Below, piece by piece: positions 14,945-22,076 of a stretch of DNA of 25,834 bases (position 1 is its first letter; each line of letters opens with the position of its first letter). The stretch covers positions 1-25,834 of the forward strand of contig CBFHNG010000026.1 in NCBI GenBank assembly GCA_965657165.1, in the 5' to 3' direction. A model generated the notes under the pieces. The model did no database searches. It saw only the letters and a list, made by a program, of their open reading frames with translations, and was not told the origin of the DNA. The translations under genes and the position numbers were made by a program. Origin of the DNA: UBA3537 sp965657165 (lineage in GTDB: Bacteria; Bacteroidota; Bacteroidia; Flavobacteriales; Flavobacteriaceae).

Positions 14945-16225
14945 ATGCCTCTTTTAAATACACTTTCATCAAAAGAAGCCATGGATTTGGAGCACAACTA
15001 TGGCGCTCATAACTATCACCCTCTTCCTGTTGTTCTCAATAGAGGAGAAGGCGTTTATGTCTGGGATGTTGAGGGTAAAAAATATTATGATTTTTTATCT
15101 GCATATTCATCTGTCAATCAAGGGCATTGCCATCCTGCTATAGTAGGAGCAATGAAGCGTCAAGCTGAAACTCTAACATTAACATCAAGGGCGTTTTATA
15201 ATGATCAATTGGGCCCATATGAGCAGTATATCACACAATACTTTGGATTTAATAAAGTATTACCTATGAATACTGGTGCAGAAGCTGTAGAAACGGCCAT
15301 AAAAATTACACGTCGCTGGGCTTATAAAATCAAAGGCATCCCTGAAAACAAAGCAAAAATCATTGTTTGTGAAAACAACTTTCATGGGCGTACAACAACG
15401 ATTATTTCTTTTTCCAATGATCCTACAGCAAGACAACACTTTGGTCCCTATACCGATGGTTTTATCAAAATTCCATATGATGACACCACTGCTTTGCAAA
15501 AGGTACTTGAAACACATAATGATATCGCAGGTTTTTTGGTTGAACCCATTCAGGGGGAAGCAGGAGTTTATGTGCCATCGGAAGATTATTTAAAAACTGC
15601 CAAAGCATTGTGTGAAGAGCACAATGTCTTGTTTGTTGCCGATGAAGTTCAAACAGGCATTGCGCGTACGGGTCGACTTTTAGCAACTTGTGGTAACTGT
15701 AGTTGTACAAATAAAGATTGTTCTGGCACTCCAGACGTAAAACCCGATGTATTGATATTGGGTAAAGCACTAAGTGGGGGTGTCTATCCTGTTTCTGCTG
15801 TTTTGGCTAATGATGCTATTATGAATGTCATTACACCAGGATCTCATGGTAGTACTTTTGGAGGCAATCCAGTGGCAGCCGCAGTGGCTATCGCAGCGCT
15901 AGAAGTCATTAAAGACGAACAACTTACAGAAAATGCAGAGCAATTAGGACAGCTTTTTAGAGCACAATTGAATGATTACATCAAAGACAGTACAATTGTC
16001 AAACTCGTTAGAGGAAAAGGATTGCTAAATGCTATAGTGATAAATGATTCAGAGGACAGCGATACGGCTTGGAATATTTGTTTAAAACTTCGTGACAATG
16101 GATTATTGGCCAAACCAACACATGGAAATATCATTCGTTTTGCACCGCCTTTGGTGATGACTAAAGATCAATTACTCGATTGTGTGGCAATTATCATTAA
16201 AACATTAAAAGCTTTTGAAGTTTAG
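14945..16225 (+). CDS. rocD: Ornithine aminotransferase (RocD)
   Basis: RocD is a PLP enzyme that moves the delta-amino group of ornithine to 2-oxoglutarate, giving glutamate semialdehyde (arginine and proline metabolism). The frame is open from 14891. The start chosen is the ATG at 14945, because the family begins close to LSSKEAMDLEHNYGAHNYHP and the 18 extra residues look unlike any family sequence. From there it is 426 residues long. Visible are YDFLSAYSSVNQGHCHP, NTGAEAVETAIK, the PLP-contacting Asp233 (FVADEVQTG) and the PLP lysine Lys274 (LILGKALSGGVYPVSAVLA). Between them lies a cysteine-rich insert, CGNCSCTNKDC (249-259). The prolyl oligopeptidase gene follows after 53 nt. Confidence 0.95.
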   Translation: MPLLNTLSSKEAMDLEHNYGAHNYHPLPVVLNRGEGVYVWDVEGKKYYDFLSAYSSVNQGHCHPAIVGAMKRQAETLTLTSRAFYNDQLGPYEQYITQYFGFNKVLPMNTGAEAVETAIKITRRWAYKIKGIPENKAKIIVCENNFHGRTTTIISFSNDPTARQHFGPYTDGFIKIPYDDTTALQKVLETHNDIAGFLVEPIQGEAGVYVPSEDYLKTAKALCEEHNVLFVADEVQTGIARTGRLLATCGNCSCTNKDCSGTPDVKPDVLILGKALSGGVYPVSAVLANDAIMNVITPGSHGSTFGGNPVAAAVAIAALEVIKDEQLTENAEQLGQLFRAQLNDYIKDSTIVKLVRGKGLLNAIVINDSEDSDTAWNICLKLRDNGLLAKPTHGNIIRFAPPLVMTKDQLLDCVAIIIKTLKAFEV

Positions 16226-16278
16226 TTTTTATTTTAAACTTTAAGAACGTATTTATTATAATTTTAAATCCCAATGCA

Positions 16279-18441
16279 ATGAAACACATTTTTTATTTAT
16301 TCTTATTCATAAGCGTGATGGCCTGTCATAAAAATGCAGAAAACAGTAGAAATATCAGTTTAGAATACCCAAAAACAACTCAGGTTGATACCGTTGATGA
16401 GTATTTTGGCGTACTAGTAAAAGACCCATATCGTTGGTTGGAAGACGATAGAAGCGAAGAAACGGAAGCATGGGTAAAAACACAAAACAAAACAACGTTT
16501 GACTATCTCTCAAATGTCCCCTACAGAGAAAAACTAAAGGATCGTTTGGAAAAATTATGGAATTATGAAAAAATAGGTTCTCCTTTTAAGGAAGGCGATT
16601 ATACTTATTTTTACAAAAATAATGGACTTCAAAATCAATATGTGATTTACCGCTACAAAACTGGCGATGCCCCGTCAACTGCAGAAGTATTTCTTGACCC
16701 CAATACATTTAAAGAAGATGGTACAATTTCACTTGGTGGTACTAGTTTTTCCAAAAGTGGTCGTTTGTTGGCCTATAGTATTTCTGAAGGAGGTAGCGAT
16801 TGGAGGAAAATCATTACTATGGACGTGGTTTCCAAAAAAATTATTGAAGATACACTGGTAGATGTCAAATTTAGTGGAATGTCTTGGTACAAAGATGAAG
16901 GTTTTTATTACTCAAGTTACGACAAGCCAAAAGGGAGTGCTCTTTCTGCAAAAACAGATCAACACAAAGTATATTTCCACAAACTAGGTACACCTCAAAA
17001 AGAAGATGTATTGATTTTTGGTGGAACAAAAGAAGAAAAACACCGCTATGTTGGTGCAAGAGTTACAGAAGATAATCGATTTTTAATTATTTCGGCAAGT
17101 GTTTCAACCTCAGGCAACAAGTTGTTTCTCAAGAATTTAGAAGTTCCTAAGAGCCCATTAACTACAATTCTTAATCATACCAAAAGCGATACTTATTTGA
17201 TTGATAACGTTGACGATAAATTGTATTTGGTAACAAATTTAAATGCGCCCAATCAAAAAATAGTAACAGTTGATACAAGAGATCCAAAACCTGAAAATTG
17301 GGTGGATTTTATCCCTGAAACAAAACATGTTTTGAATCCCTCAACAGGTGGTGGCTATTTTTTTGCTGAATATATGGTTGATGCCATTTCTCAAGTCAAA
17401 CAATACGATTATGATGGTAATTTTGTTCGAGATATAAAACTTCCAGGTCTAGGAAATGCCGGAGGATTTGGTGGTAAAAAAGAAGAGTCTATTGATTTCT
17501 ATTCATTTACAAATTACAAAACACCATCAAGCATTTATAAATTTAATGTTGATACAGGTATTTCTGAGTTGTATTGGAAACCAGAGATAGATTTTGACAG
17601 CTCAGATTACGAAAGTAAACAAGTGTTTTATGAATCAAAAGACGGGACAAAAGTTCCTATGATGATTACCTATAAAAAAGGGCTTCAGCTCGACGGAAAA
17701 AACCCGACAATACTTTATGGCTATGGAGGGTTTAATATCAGTTTGAATCCAAGTTTTAGTGTTACCAATGCAGTTTGGCTAGAGCAAGGCGGTATATATG
17801 CGGTGCCAAATCTTCGTGGTGGTGGCGAATATGGAAAAGCCTGGCACGATGCGGGGACACAGATGAAAAAGCAAAATGTATTTGATGATTTTATTGCCGC
17901 AGCAGAATATTTAATAGCAGCGCAATATACTTCTAGCGATTTTCTGGCCATCCGTGGTGGGTCTAATGGAGGGCTTCTTGTTGGTGCTACAATGACTCAA
18001 CGCCCAGATTTAATGAAAGTTGCTCTACCGGCGGTTGGAGTACTTGATATGCTGCGCTACCACACCTTTACAGCAGGTGCAGGATGGGCCTATGATTATG
18101 GCACTTCTGAAGACAATAAAGAAATGTTTGAATACCTAAAGGGTTATTCTCCTGTTCATAACGTCAAAAGTGGTATAGAATACCCAGCAACTCTTGTCAC
18201 CACAGGCGATCATGATGATCGTGTGGTTCCAGCACATAGTTTTAAGTTTGCAGCAGAATTGCAAAGTAAACAATCAGGAACTAACCCCACTTTGATTCGT
18301 ATTGAAACCGATGCGGGTCATGGTGCAGGAACTCCGGTAAGTAAAACCATTGAACAATACGCCGATATTTTTGGCTTTACACTATTTAATATGGGTTATG
18401 ATGAACTGCCTATGAATGGAAATACTATTTTTAAGGATTAA
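16279..18441 (+). CDS. Prolyl oligopeptidase family serine peptidase (S9A), lipoprotein
   Basis: This peptidase cleaves short peptides after proline. The 720 residues start with a lipoprotein signal (MKHIFYLFLFISVMACHKN, lipobox Cys16), so it is periplasmic or membrane-anchored, unlike the cytoplasmic animal enzyme. The N-terminal YPKTTQVDTVDEYFG and DPYRWLEDDRSEET are family hallmarks. A seven-bladed propeller (about 75-430) follows, and then the alpha/beta-hydrolase domain. The catalytic triad is Ser562 (RGGSNGGLL), Asp646 (DHDDRVVP) and His681 (AGHGAG), with spacing like that of the porcine enzyme (554/641/680). GGGEYGKAWHDAG is also conserved. It may form a transcript with rocD 53 nt upstream, linking proline-containing peptides with proline metabolism, but that link is inference. 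Confidence 0.95.
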   Translation: MKHIFYLFLFISVMACHKNAENSRNISLEYPKTTQVDTVDEYFGVLVKDPYRWLEDDRSEETEAWVKTQNKTTFDYLSNVPYREKLKDRLEKLWNYEKIGSPFKEGDYTYFYKNNGLQNQYVIYRYKTGDAPSTAEVFLDPNTFKEDGTISLGGTSFSKSGRLLAYSISEGGSDWRKIITMDVVSKKIIEDTLVDVKFSGMSWYKDEGFYYSSYDKPKGSALSAKTDQHKVYFHKLGTPQKEDVLIFGGTKEEKHRYVGARVTEDNRFLIISASVSTSGNKLFLKNLEVPKSPLTTILNHTKSDTYLIDNVDDKLYLVTNLNAPNQKIVTVDTRDPKPENWVDFIPETKHVLNPSTGGGYFFAEYMVDAISQVKQYDYDGNFVRDIKLPGLGNAGGFGGKKEESIDFYSFTNYKTPSSIYKFNVDTGISELYWKPEIDFDSSDYESKQVFYESKDGTKVPMMITYKKGLQLDGKNPTILYGYGGFNISLNPSFSVTNAVWLEQGGIYAVPNLRGGGEYGKAWHDAGTQMKKQNVFDDFIAAAEYLIAAQYTSSDFLAIRGGSNGGLLVGATMTQRPDLMKVALPAVGVLDMLRYHTFTAGAGWAYDYGTSEDNKEMFEYLKGYSPVHNVKSGIEYPATLVTTGDHDDRVVPAHSFKFAAELQSKQSGTNPTLIRIETDAGHGAGTPVSKTIEQYADIFGFTLFNMGYDELPMNGNTIFKD

Positions 18442-18470
18442 CTCCTTTGTAAGAATTCCAATAGTAGTTT

Positions 18471-18794
18471 CTATTTCGTTGCATTAATCTCCTCCATAGC
18501 TTTACGCCATTCCTCTTGGATTTCTGTAAAGTCACCAGTGGCTATGGAATAAACCGTCCATATCAAGTTTAATATATTGATAATCAAGATAATAAGCGCA
18601 ACAGTTTTTGCGGTTTGCATTGCATTAAGACTCCCCTCATAATCCTCAGGATGGAGTTGTGCGTCTTTTACTTTTTTGTTGGCTGTCAAATAGGCGGGAC
18701 CAGAAAGAAGTACTCCAAGACCACCAAAACAACAACATAAAAGACCTATAATGCTAAGCAAATATACAAGCGTAGTGTTCAACGATTTTTTCAT
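18471..18794 (-). CDS. CCC-motif membrane protein
   Basis: This is a 107-residue protein with two or three hydrophobic segments. The first (about 9-35) contains three adjacent cysteines, Cys20-22 (GLLCCCFGGLGVLLSGPAYL). A polar stretch follows (ANKKVKDAQLHPEDYEG), then a second membrane helix (about 65-88) and an acidic/basic tail. I recall this as the Bacteroidetes CCC-motif membrane protein family, which typically lies next to a DUF2752 gene. Its ATG overlaps the DUF2752 stop by 4 bp, so the two are translationally coupled. Function unknown; the cysteines could be lipidation, metal or redox sites. Confidence 0.8.
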   Translation of the reverse strand: MKKSLNTTLVYLLSIIGLLCCCFGGLGVLLSGPAYLTANKKVKDAQLHPEDYEGSLNAMQTAKTVALIILIINILNLIWTVYSIATGDFTEIQEEWRKAMEEINATK

Positions 18795-19081
18795 AAAATA
18801 ATTTGTTTAATGAGATAGTTAGTAATAATCACACCAATAGAAATTATAGACAGTACATTGATGCTTTTTTGATAAAATTTAAACTTATAAAAACGACTGA
18901 TCATCAATATTCCAGCAAGAATTAAAAGAGGGTAAATCGCAGGATACATCCAAAAAGCGTCAATAAAATGACCTTTAAACACAAGAAAAAAAGCACGTTG
19001 GAATCCACATCCCATACACTCAAAACCAAAAATTGATTTGCTTAAACAAGGTAACATGTAGTTTTCTAAAGCCATTTGCAT
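18791..19081 (-). CDS. DUF2752 membrane protein
   Basis: This 96-residue protein has the DUF2752 signature near its start: Cys12, then Cys22 and Cys25 with a following Arg (LPCLSKSIFGFECMGCGFQR). Two membrane helices follow (about 42-62 and 73-92). In this family the conserved C-P/M-G-C-G-x-x-R loop precedes the first full helix. Function is unknown across the family. It may begin at 19081 or at the ATG two codons later. The 4-bp overlap with the CCC-motif gene downstream, and the presence of clustered cysteines in both products, suggest that they work together. Confidence 0.87.
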   Translation of the reverse strand: MQMALENYMLPCLSKSIFGFECMGCGFQRAFFLVFKGHFIDAFWMYPAIYPLLILAGILMISRFYKFKFYQKSINVLSIISIGVIITNYLIKQIIL

Positions 19082-19186
19082 TGTTGTTCATCAAATTAAT
19101 AAATAATTTATTTAATAAAAAAATAAACTTGCAATTGAAAAAAATTAAACTAAAGCTGTTATTTTTATCGTAAAAAAAATAGTCTT

Positions 19187-19387
19187 TTGAAACAAAGTAC
19201 AATAAAATATCTATTATTTTTAATTGGCGTAATCTTAGTTATTTATGCTGAAATATATTCAAATTCTTTAATTTCAGTTATTGGATTAATTTTTTTAGTT
19301 GTTGGGTTGTATATGATATCTAAAGGTATCGGCCAAAAACCTGATTATAATCCCTATGAAGTTCAATCTGAAGACGAAGAAGAATGA
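19187..19387 (+). CDS. Small 66-residue membrane protein with acidic tail, TTG start
   Basis: The product has two hydrophobic segments, near residues 6-24 and 27-45 (IKYLLFLIGVILVIYAEIYS and LISVIGLIFLVVGLYMISKG), and an acidic C-terminal tail ending SEDEEE. No ATG precedes the first helix. The frame opens after a TAA at 19151 and offers only the TTG at 19187 as a usual start codon. Its stop overlaps the start of the Smr gene (ATGA, 19384-19387), so the two should be translated together. I do not recognise the family beyond a general two-helix small membrane protein. The coupling to a nucleic-acid-acting partner is the main reason to take it as real. Confidence 0.75.
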   Translation: MKQSTIKYLLFLIGVILVIYAEIYSNSLISVIGLIFLVVGLYMISKGIGQKPDYNPYEVQSEDEEE

Positions 19388-19941
19388 AGTTTAAATTAAA
19401 CGATAAAGTATCTGTTTTGGATGATGATCTGTCTGGTCATGTGATTGAAATTTCAGGAAGTACAATTATTATTGAAACAACTTCTGGTTTTGAAATGTCA
19501 TTTGAGGCCTCAGAACTGGTCAAAATAAAAGACAATCTTTTAAATACATCTCCGTTTTCAGGGCAATCTTTGCGCCAAATTCTCTCTGAAAAAGAATCAA
19601 AAAAGCGAAAATCAGCTCCAAAAATTAAGACCAAATCAAGACAACAACCCCCAATGGAGGTGGATCTTCATATTCATCAATTGGTAAGTTCAACAAAAGG
19701 ATTGCAAAATTATGAGATGCTTAACTTACAATTGGATACTGCAAAACGCCGTCTGGATTTTGCCATTTCAAAAAGAATACAGCGGGTTGTTTTTATTCAT
19801 GGCGTAGGCGAGGGAGTTCTTAAGTTGGAACTCGAATTTCTATTAAAACGATATGAGGGGATTAAATTTTATCCTGCCGATTACCAAAAATACGGCCAAG
19901 GCGCTACAGAGGTATATGTTTTTCAGAATAAAAAACGCTAA
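19384..19941 (+). CDS. Smr domain protein with N-terminal KOW-like domain (DUF2027-type)
   Basis: This 185-residue protein has two parts. Residues 1-50 form a small beta-barrel-like domain (LNDKVSVLDDDLSGHVIEIS, then FEMSFEASELVKI), resembling the KOW-like domain of MutS2. A basic linker (70-88) leads to an Smr domain with DLH at 94-96 (EVDLHIHQL), HGVGEG at 139-144 and GATEVYVF at the end. Smr domains are nucleases: in E. coli SmrB and Bacillus MutS2, they act on mRNA or split ribosomes at collisions. The protein looks like the MutS2 C-terminus without the ATPase. Such proteins are common in Bacteroidetes and are often called Smr/MutS family. The 3' end overlaps the convergent lipoprotein gene by 4 bp. 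Confidence 0.9.
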   Translation: MKFKLNDKVSVLDDDLSGHVIEISGSTIIIETTSGFEMSFEASELVKIKDNLLNTSPFSGQSLRQILSEKESKKRKSAPKIKTKSRQQPPMEVDLHIHQLVSSTKGLQNYEMLNLQLDTAKRRLDFAISKRIQRVVFIHGVGEGVLKLELEFLLKRYEGIKFYPADYQKYGQGATEVYVFQNKKR

Positions 19942-20819
19942 AACGAAATTGTTGTTTCATAAGTTCCTAGCTGTAAAACATCGGCTGAAAGAACAGTAAT
20001 ATCAATATTGTTTATAGTAACGGTTATGGTAACAACGCGTTGAAACTGATTGGCATTGTTAGTTTGAACGGTGTAAGAATCTGCAAAAACAGCATCTAAA
20101 AAACGAGCAGAAGAAGCCCCAACTGCAATATCATCAAAGAGGTTGCCATTGCCATTTTCATCTTCATTGATAGTTAGTGTACCATCGCCATCATCATCAG
20201 TGTCTAAATAATCTGGAATAGAGTCGCCATCGCTGTCTTGTGCATCCGATAAATCGCCATCATTGTTGGGATCTGGTTTTTCGTTGATGGTGGGTACGTT
20301 ATCGCCATCATCATCGTTGTCTTTGTAGTTGGGTATGCCATCGCCATCCGAATCACCATCAAATTCTAGTGCCGTTGGTACGCCATCGTTATCATCATCT
20401 TGGAATGTTGAAACAAATGTTGCTGTTCCACTAGATGACGAATAACTATTTGTTACAGAAACACCCGCAGGAGGAATCACGGCACAAATTAATGCATTGG
20501 GATCACCATTGTAAGATCTGTAATGAAATTGAACATTAGTACCGTCGATAGTAATTGTTTGTTCATCTCCAGATGTTGCAGGATTAAACATGGCTTCTGT
20601 AGTGGTTGTTCTTGGAATCAATAATGTAAGCGATTCAAAAGGATCTTCTCTTGTATCATAAAACAAAAAACTAGAAGTAATAGCTGATCCTTGATTGGCA
20701 GTTTGAATTTCACACAATGATAGTTCTTTGTCAAAATCTAATTGAATATTCAAAACATCGCCATCATCACAAGCTGTAGTTAGAAGTAGAACCGAAAAAA
20801 AACATAACCAATTGCGCAT
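19938..20819 (-). CDS. Lipoprotein with thrombospondin type 3-like calcium repeats
   Basis: This is a 293-residue exported protein. The N-terminus is a lipoprotein signal (MRNWLCFFSVLLLTTACDDG, lipobox Cys17). Residues 25-135 form a beta-rich domain of unknown type. Residues 141-230 consist of Asp-rich repeats such as DDDNDGVP, DGDSDGDGIPNYKDNDDDGD and DSDGDSIPDYLDTDDDGDG, which are calcium-binding thrombospondin type 3-like loops. A C-terminal beta domain (about 231-293) follows. A periplasmic or cell-surface location is expected. It stands alone between the Smr gene (convergent, 4-bp overlap) and the divergent cysteine desulfurase gene. No enzyme motif was seen; a role in adhesion or envelope structure is only a guess. 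Confidence 0.88.
   Translation of the reverse strand: MRNWLCFFSVLLLTTACDDGDVLNIQLDFDKELSLCEIQTANQGSAITSSFLFYDTREDPFESLTLLIPRTTTTEAMFNPATSGDEQTITIDGTNVQFHYRSYNGDPNALICAVIPPAGVSVTNSYSSSSGTATFVSTFQDDDNDGVPTALEFDGDSDGDGIPNYKDNDDDGDNVPTINEKPDPNNDGDLSDAQDSDGDSIPDYLDTDDDGDGTLTINEDENGNGNLFDDIAVGASSARFLDAVFADSYTVQTNNANQFQRVVTITVTINNIDITVLSADVLQLGTYETTISF
20130..20399 (-). repeat. DNA repeats encoding Asp-rich calcium loops
   Basis: Short tandem-like units rich in GCCATC and CATCATC (Asp, Gly and Asp codons on the - strand) recur through this part of the lipoprotein gene. They encode the thrombospondin-3-like loops. The units are degenerate, not exact, so this is coding repetition rather than a simple microsatellite. 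Confidence 0.7.
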
Positions 20820-20836
20820 AATTCAACTATTTGTTA

Positions 20837-20844
20837 CAAAAGTA
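20837..20844 (-). promoter_or_regulatory. Putative -7 element for the calcium-repeat lipoprotein
   Basis: CAAAAGTA on the + strand reads TACTTTTG on the - strand, a full TAnnTTTG match, 17 nt before the lipoprotein ATG. No TTG is present at the expected upstream distance. The same octamer precedes the carboxylase gene at 6771-6778 at nearly the same distance from its start codon. Confidence 0.4.
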
Positions 20845-20872
20845 ATAGAATTGAGAAATAAATTTAAAGTTA

Positions 20873-20901
20873 TTGTCAATTATTTAATTTGATTATTTTT
20901 G
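20873..20901 (+). promoter_or_regulatory. Putative promoter for the cysteine desulfurase gene
   Basis: TTG at 20873-20875, an 18-nt spacer and TATTTTTG at 20894-20901 fit the Bacteroidetes promoter in sequence and spacing. Transcription should begin near 20907, leaving a leader of about 15 nt before the ATG at 20922. This rules against a start at the TTG at 20889, which would lie upstream of the transcript. Confidence 0.6.
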
Positions 20902-20921
20902 TTAAAACTAATAGAAAAATA

Positions 20922-22076
20922 ATGACCCCCATTTATTTAGATAATGCTGCTACAACATGTGTTCGTGAAGATGTCGCGAACAAAATGGCAGAAATCCTAA
21001 AATCTACTTATGGCAATCCATCTTCGACCCATAGTGTTGGACGTTCTTCAAAAACTATTTTAGAACAATGCCGCAAACGAATTGCCTCACATTTTAATGT
21101 AAAGTCATCAGAAATCGTTTTTACTTCGGGTGGAACAGAAGCCGACAATCTTGTTTTACGTTCTGCAGTCTGTGATTTAGGCGTAAAACATATCATTTCT
21201 TCTAAAATTGAACATCATGCAGTAGGGCATACCATTGAAGCATTACAAGCATCCTCTCAAATAAAAGTAAGTTATGTTCATCTTACAAAAAAAGGAGAAG
21301 TTGATGTAAAGCACTTAGAAGAATTATTAAAGAATTCGTCAGAGAAAACGCTGGTGTCTTTGATGCATATCAACAATGAAATTGGAACAATTTTGGACTT
21401 GAAATTGGTTGCAGAATTATGTAAAACATATGATGCGTTGTTCCATAGTGATACTGTACAATCCGTTGGTCATTATCATCTGGATTTACAAAAAATTCCA
21501 ATTGATTTTCTAGCGGCTAGTGCACATAAATTTCACGGTCCAAAAGGCATTGGATTTGCCTTTGTAAGAAGTGGTTTAGGACTACAACCCATTATTACTG
21601 GTGGTTCACAAGAACGCGGATGCCGTGCAGGAACAGAAAGTTTGCATGACATTGTTGGTTTGGATGAGTCTTTAGCTATAGCTTACACGCATTTAGAGAC
21701 TGAAAAACAATTTATTAGTGCGTTAAAATCTTATTTTATCAATCGTTTAAAGTCCGAAATTCCAGCAGTAAAATTCAATGGTTGTTGCGCTGATTTTGAA
21801 AAAAGCACCTACACTTTAGTCAATGTTTGTTTGCCAGTTTCTGCAGATAAAGCGCCTTTGTTTTTATTTCAATTAGATCTTAAAGGGATTGCATGTTCAA
21901 AGGGAAGTGCTTGTCAAAGTGGAAGCGATAAAGGTTCGCATGTACTTACTGAAATTCTCTCGGTAGACGACTTAAAAAAGCCCTCTATTCGCTTTTCATT
22001 CAGTTCTTACAACACCAAAGAAGAATTAGATACTGTGGTTGATGTTCTTAAAAACTTAGTTTTGGAAACTGCCTAA
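20922..22076 (+). CDS. Cysteine desulfurase, class I (NifS/IscS type)
   Basis: This PLP enzyme takes sulfur from cysteine to form a persulfide for Fe-S cluster or tRNA thiolation work. The frame is open from 20889, but the ATG at 20922 fits the family start (MTPIYLDNAATT) and a promoter covers the upstream part, giving 384 residues. Visible are GNPSSTHSVGR, TSGGTEADN, His98 (EHHAV), the PLP lysine Lys203 (SAHKFHGPKGIG), GGSQERGCRAGT and the active-site Cys331 in the class I loop CSKGSACQSG. No scaffold gene (iscU or sufU) lies beside it, so NifS- versus IscS-like duty cannot be decided. The 3' end overlaps the convergent TonB receptor gene by 4 bp. Confidence 0.94.
   Translation: MTPIYLDNAATTCVREDVANKMAEILKSTYGNPSSTHSVGRSSKTILEQCRKRIASHFNVKSSEIVFTSGGTEADNLVLRSAVCDLGVKHIISSKIEHHAVGHTIEALQASSQIKVSYVHLTKKGEVDVKHLEELLKNSSEKTLVSLMHINNEIGTILDLKLVAELCKTYDALFHSDTVQSVGHYHLDLQKIPIDFLAASAHKFHGPKGIGFAFVRSGLGLQPIITGGSQERGCRAGTESLHDIVGLDESLAIAYTHLETEKQFISALKSYFINRLKSEIPAVKFNGCCADFEKSTYTLVNVCLPVSADKAPLFLFQLDLKGIACSKGSACQSGSDKGSHVLTEILSVDDLKKPSIRFSFSSYNTKEELDTVVDVLKNLVLETA

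Noticed and set aside
16218..16241. AAGTTTA/TAAACTT inverted repeat after rocD as a terminator
   Set aside because: The 7-bp AT-only stem has a 10-nt loop and no T run after it; too weak to call.
20130..20399. Repeat array as a CRISPR or microsatellite
   Set aside because: Units are degenerate and in frame with Asp-rich calcium loops; there are no uniform repeats with unique spacers.
20889..20921. TTG 20889 as the start of the cysteine desulfurase
   Set aside because: It falls inside the promoter spacer and adds 11 residues not seen in the family.
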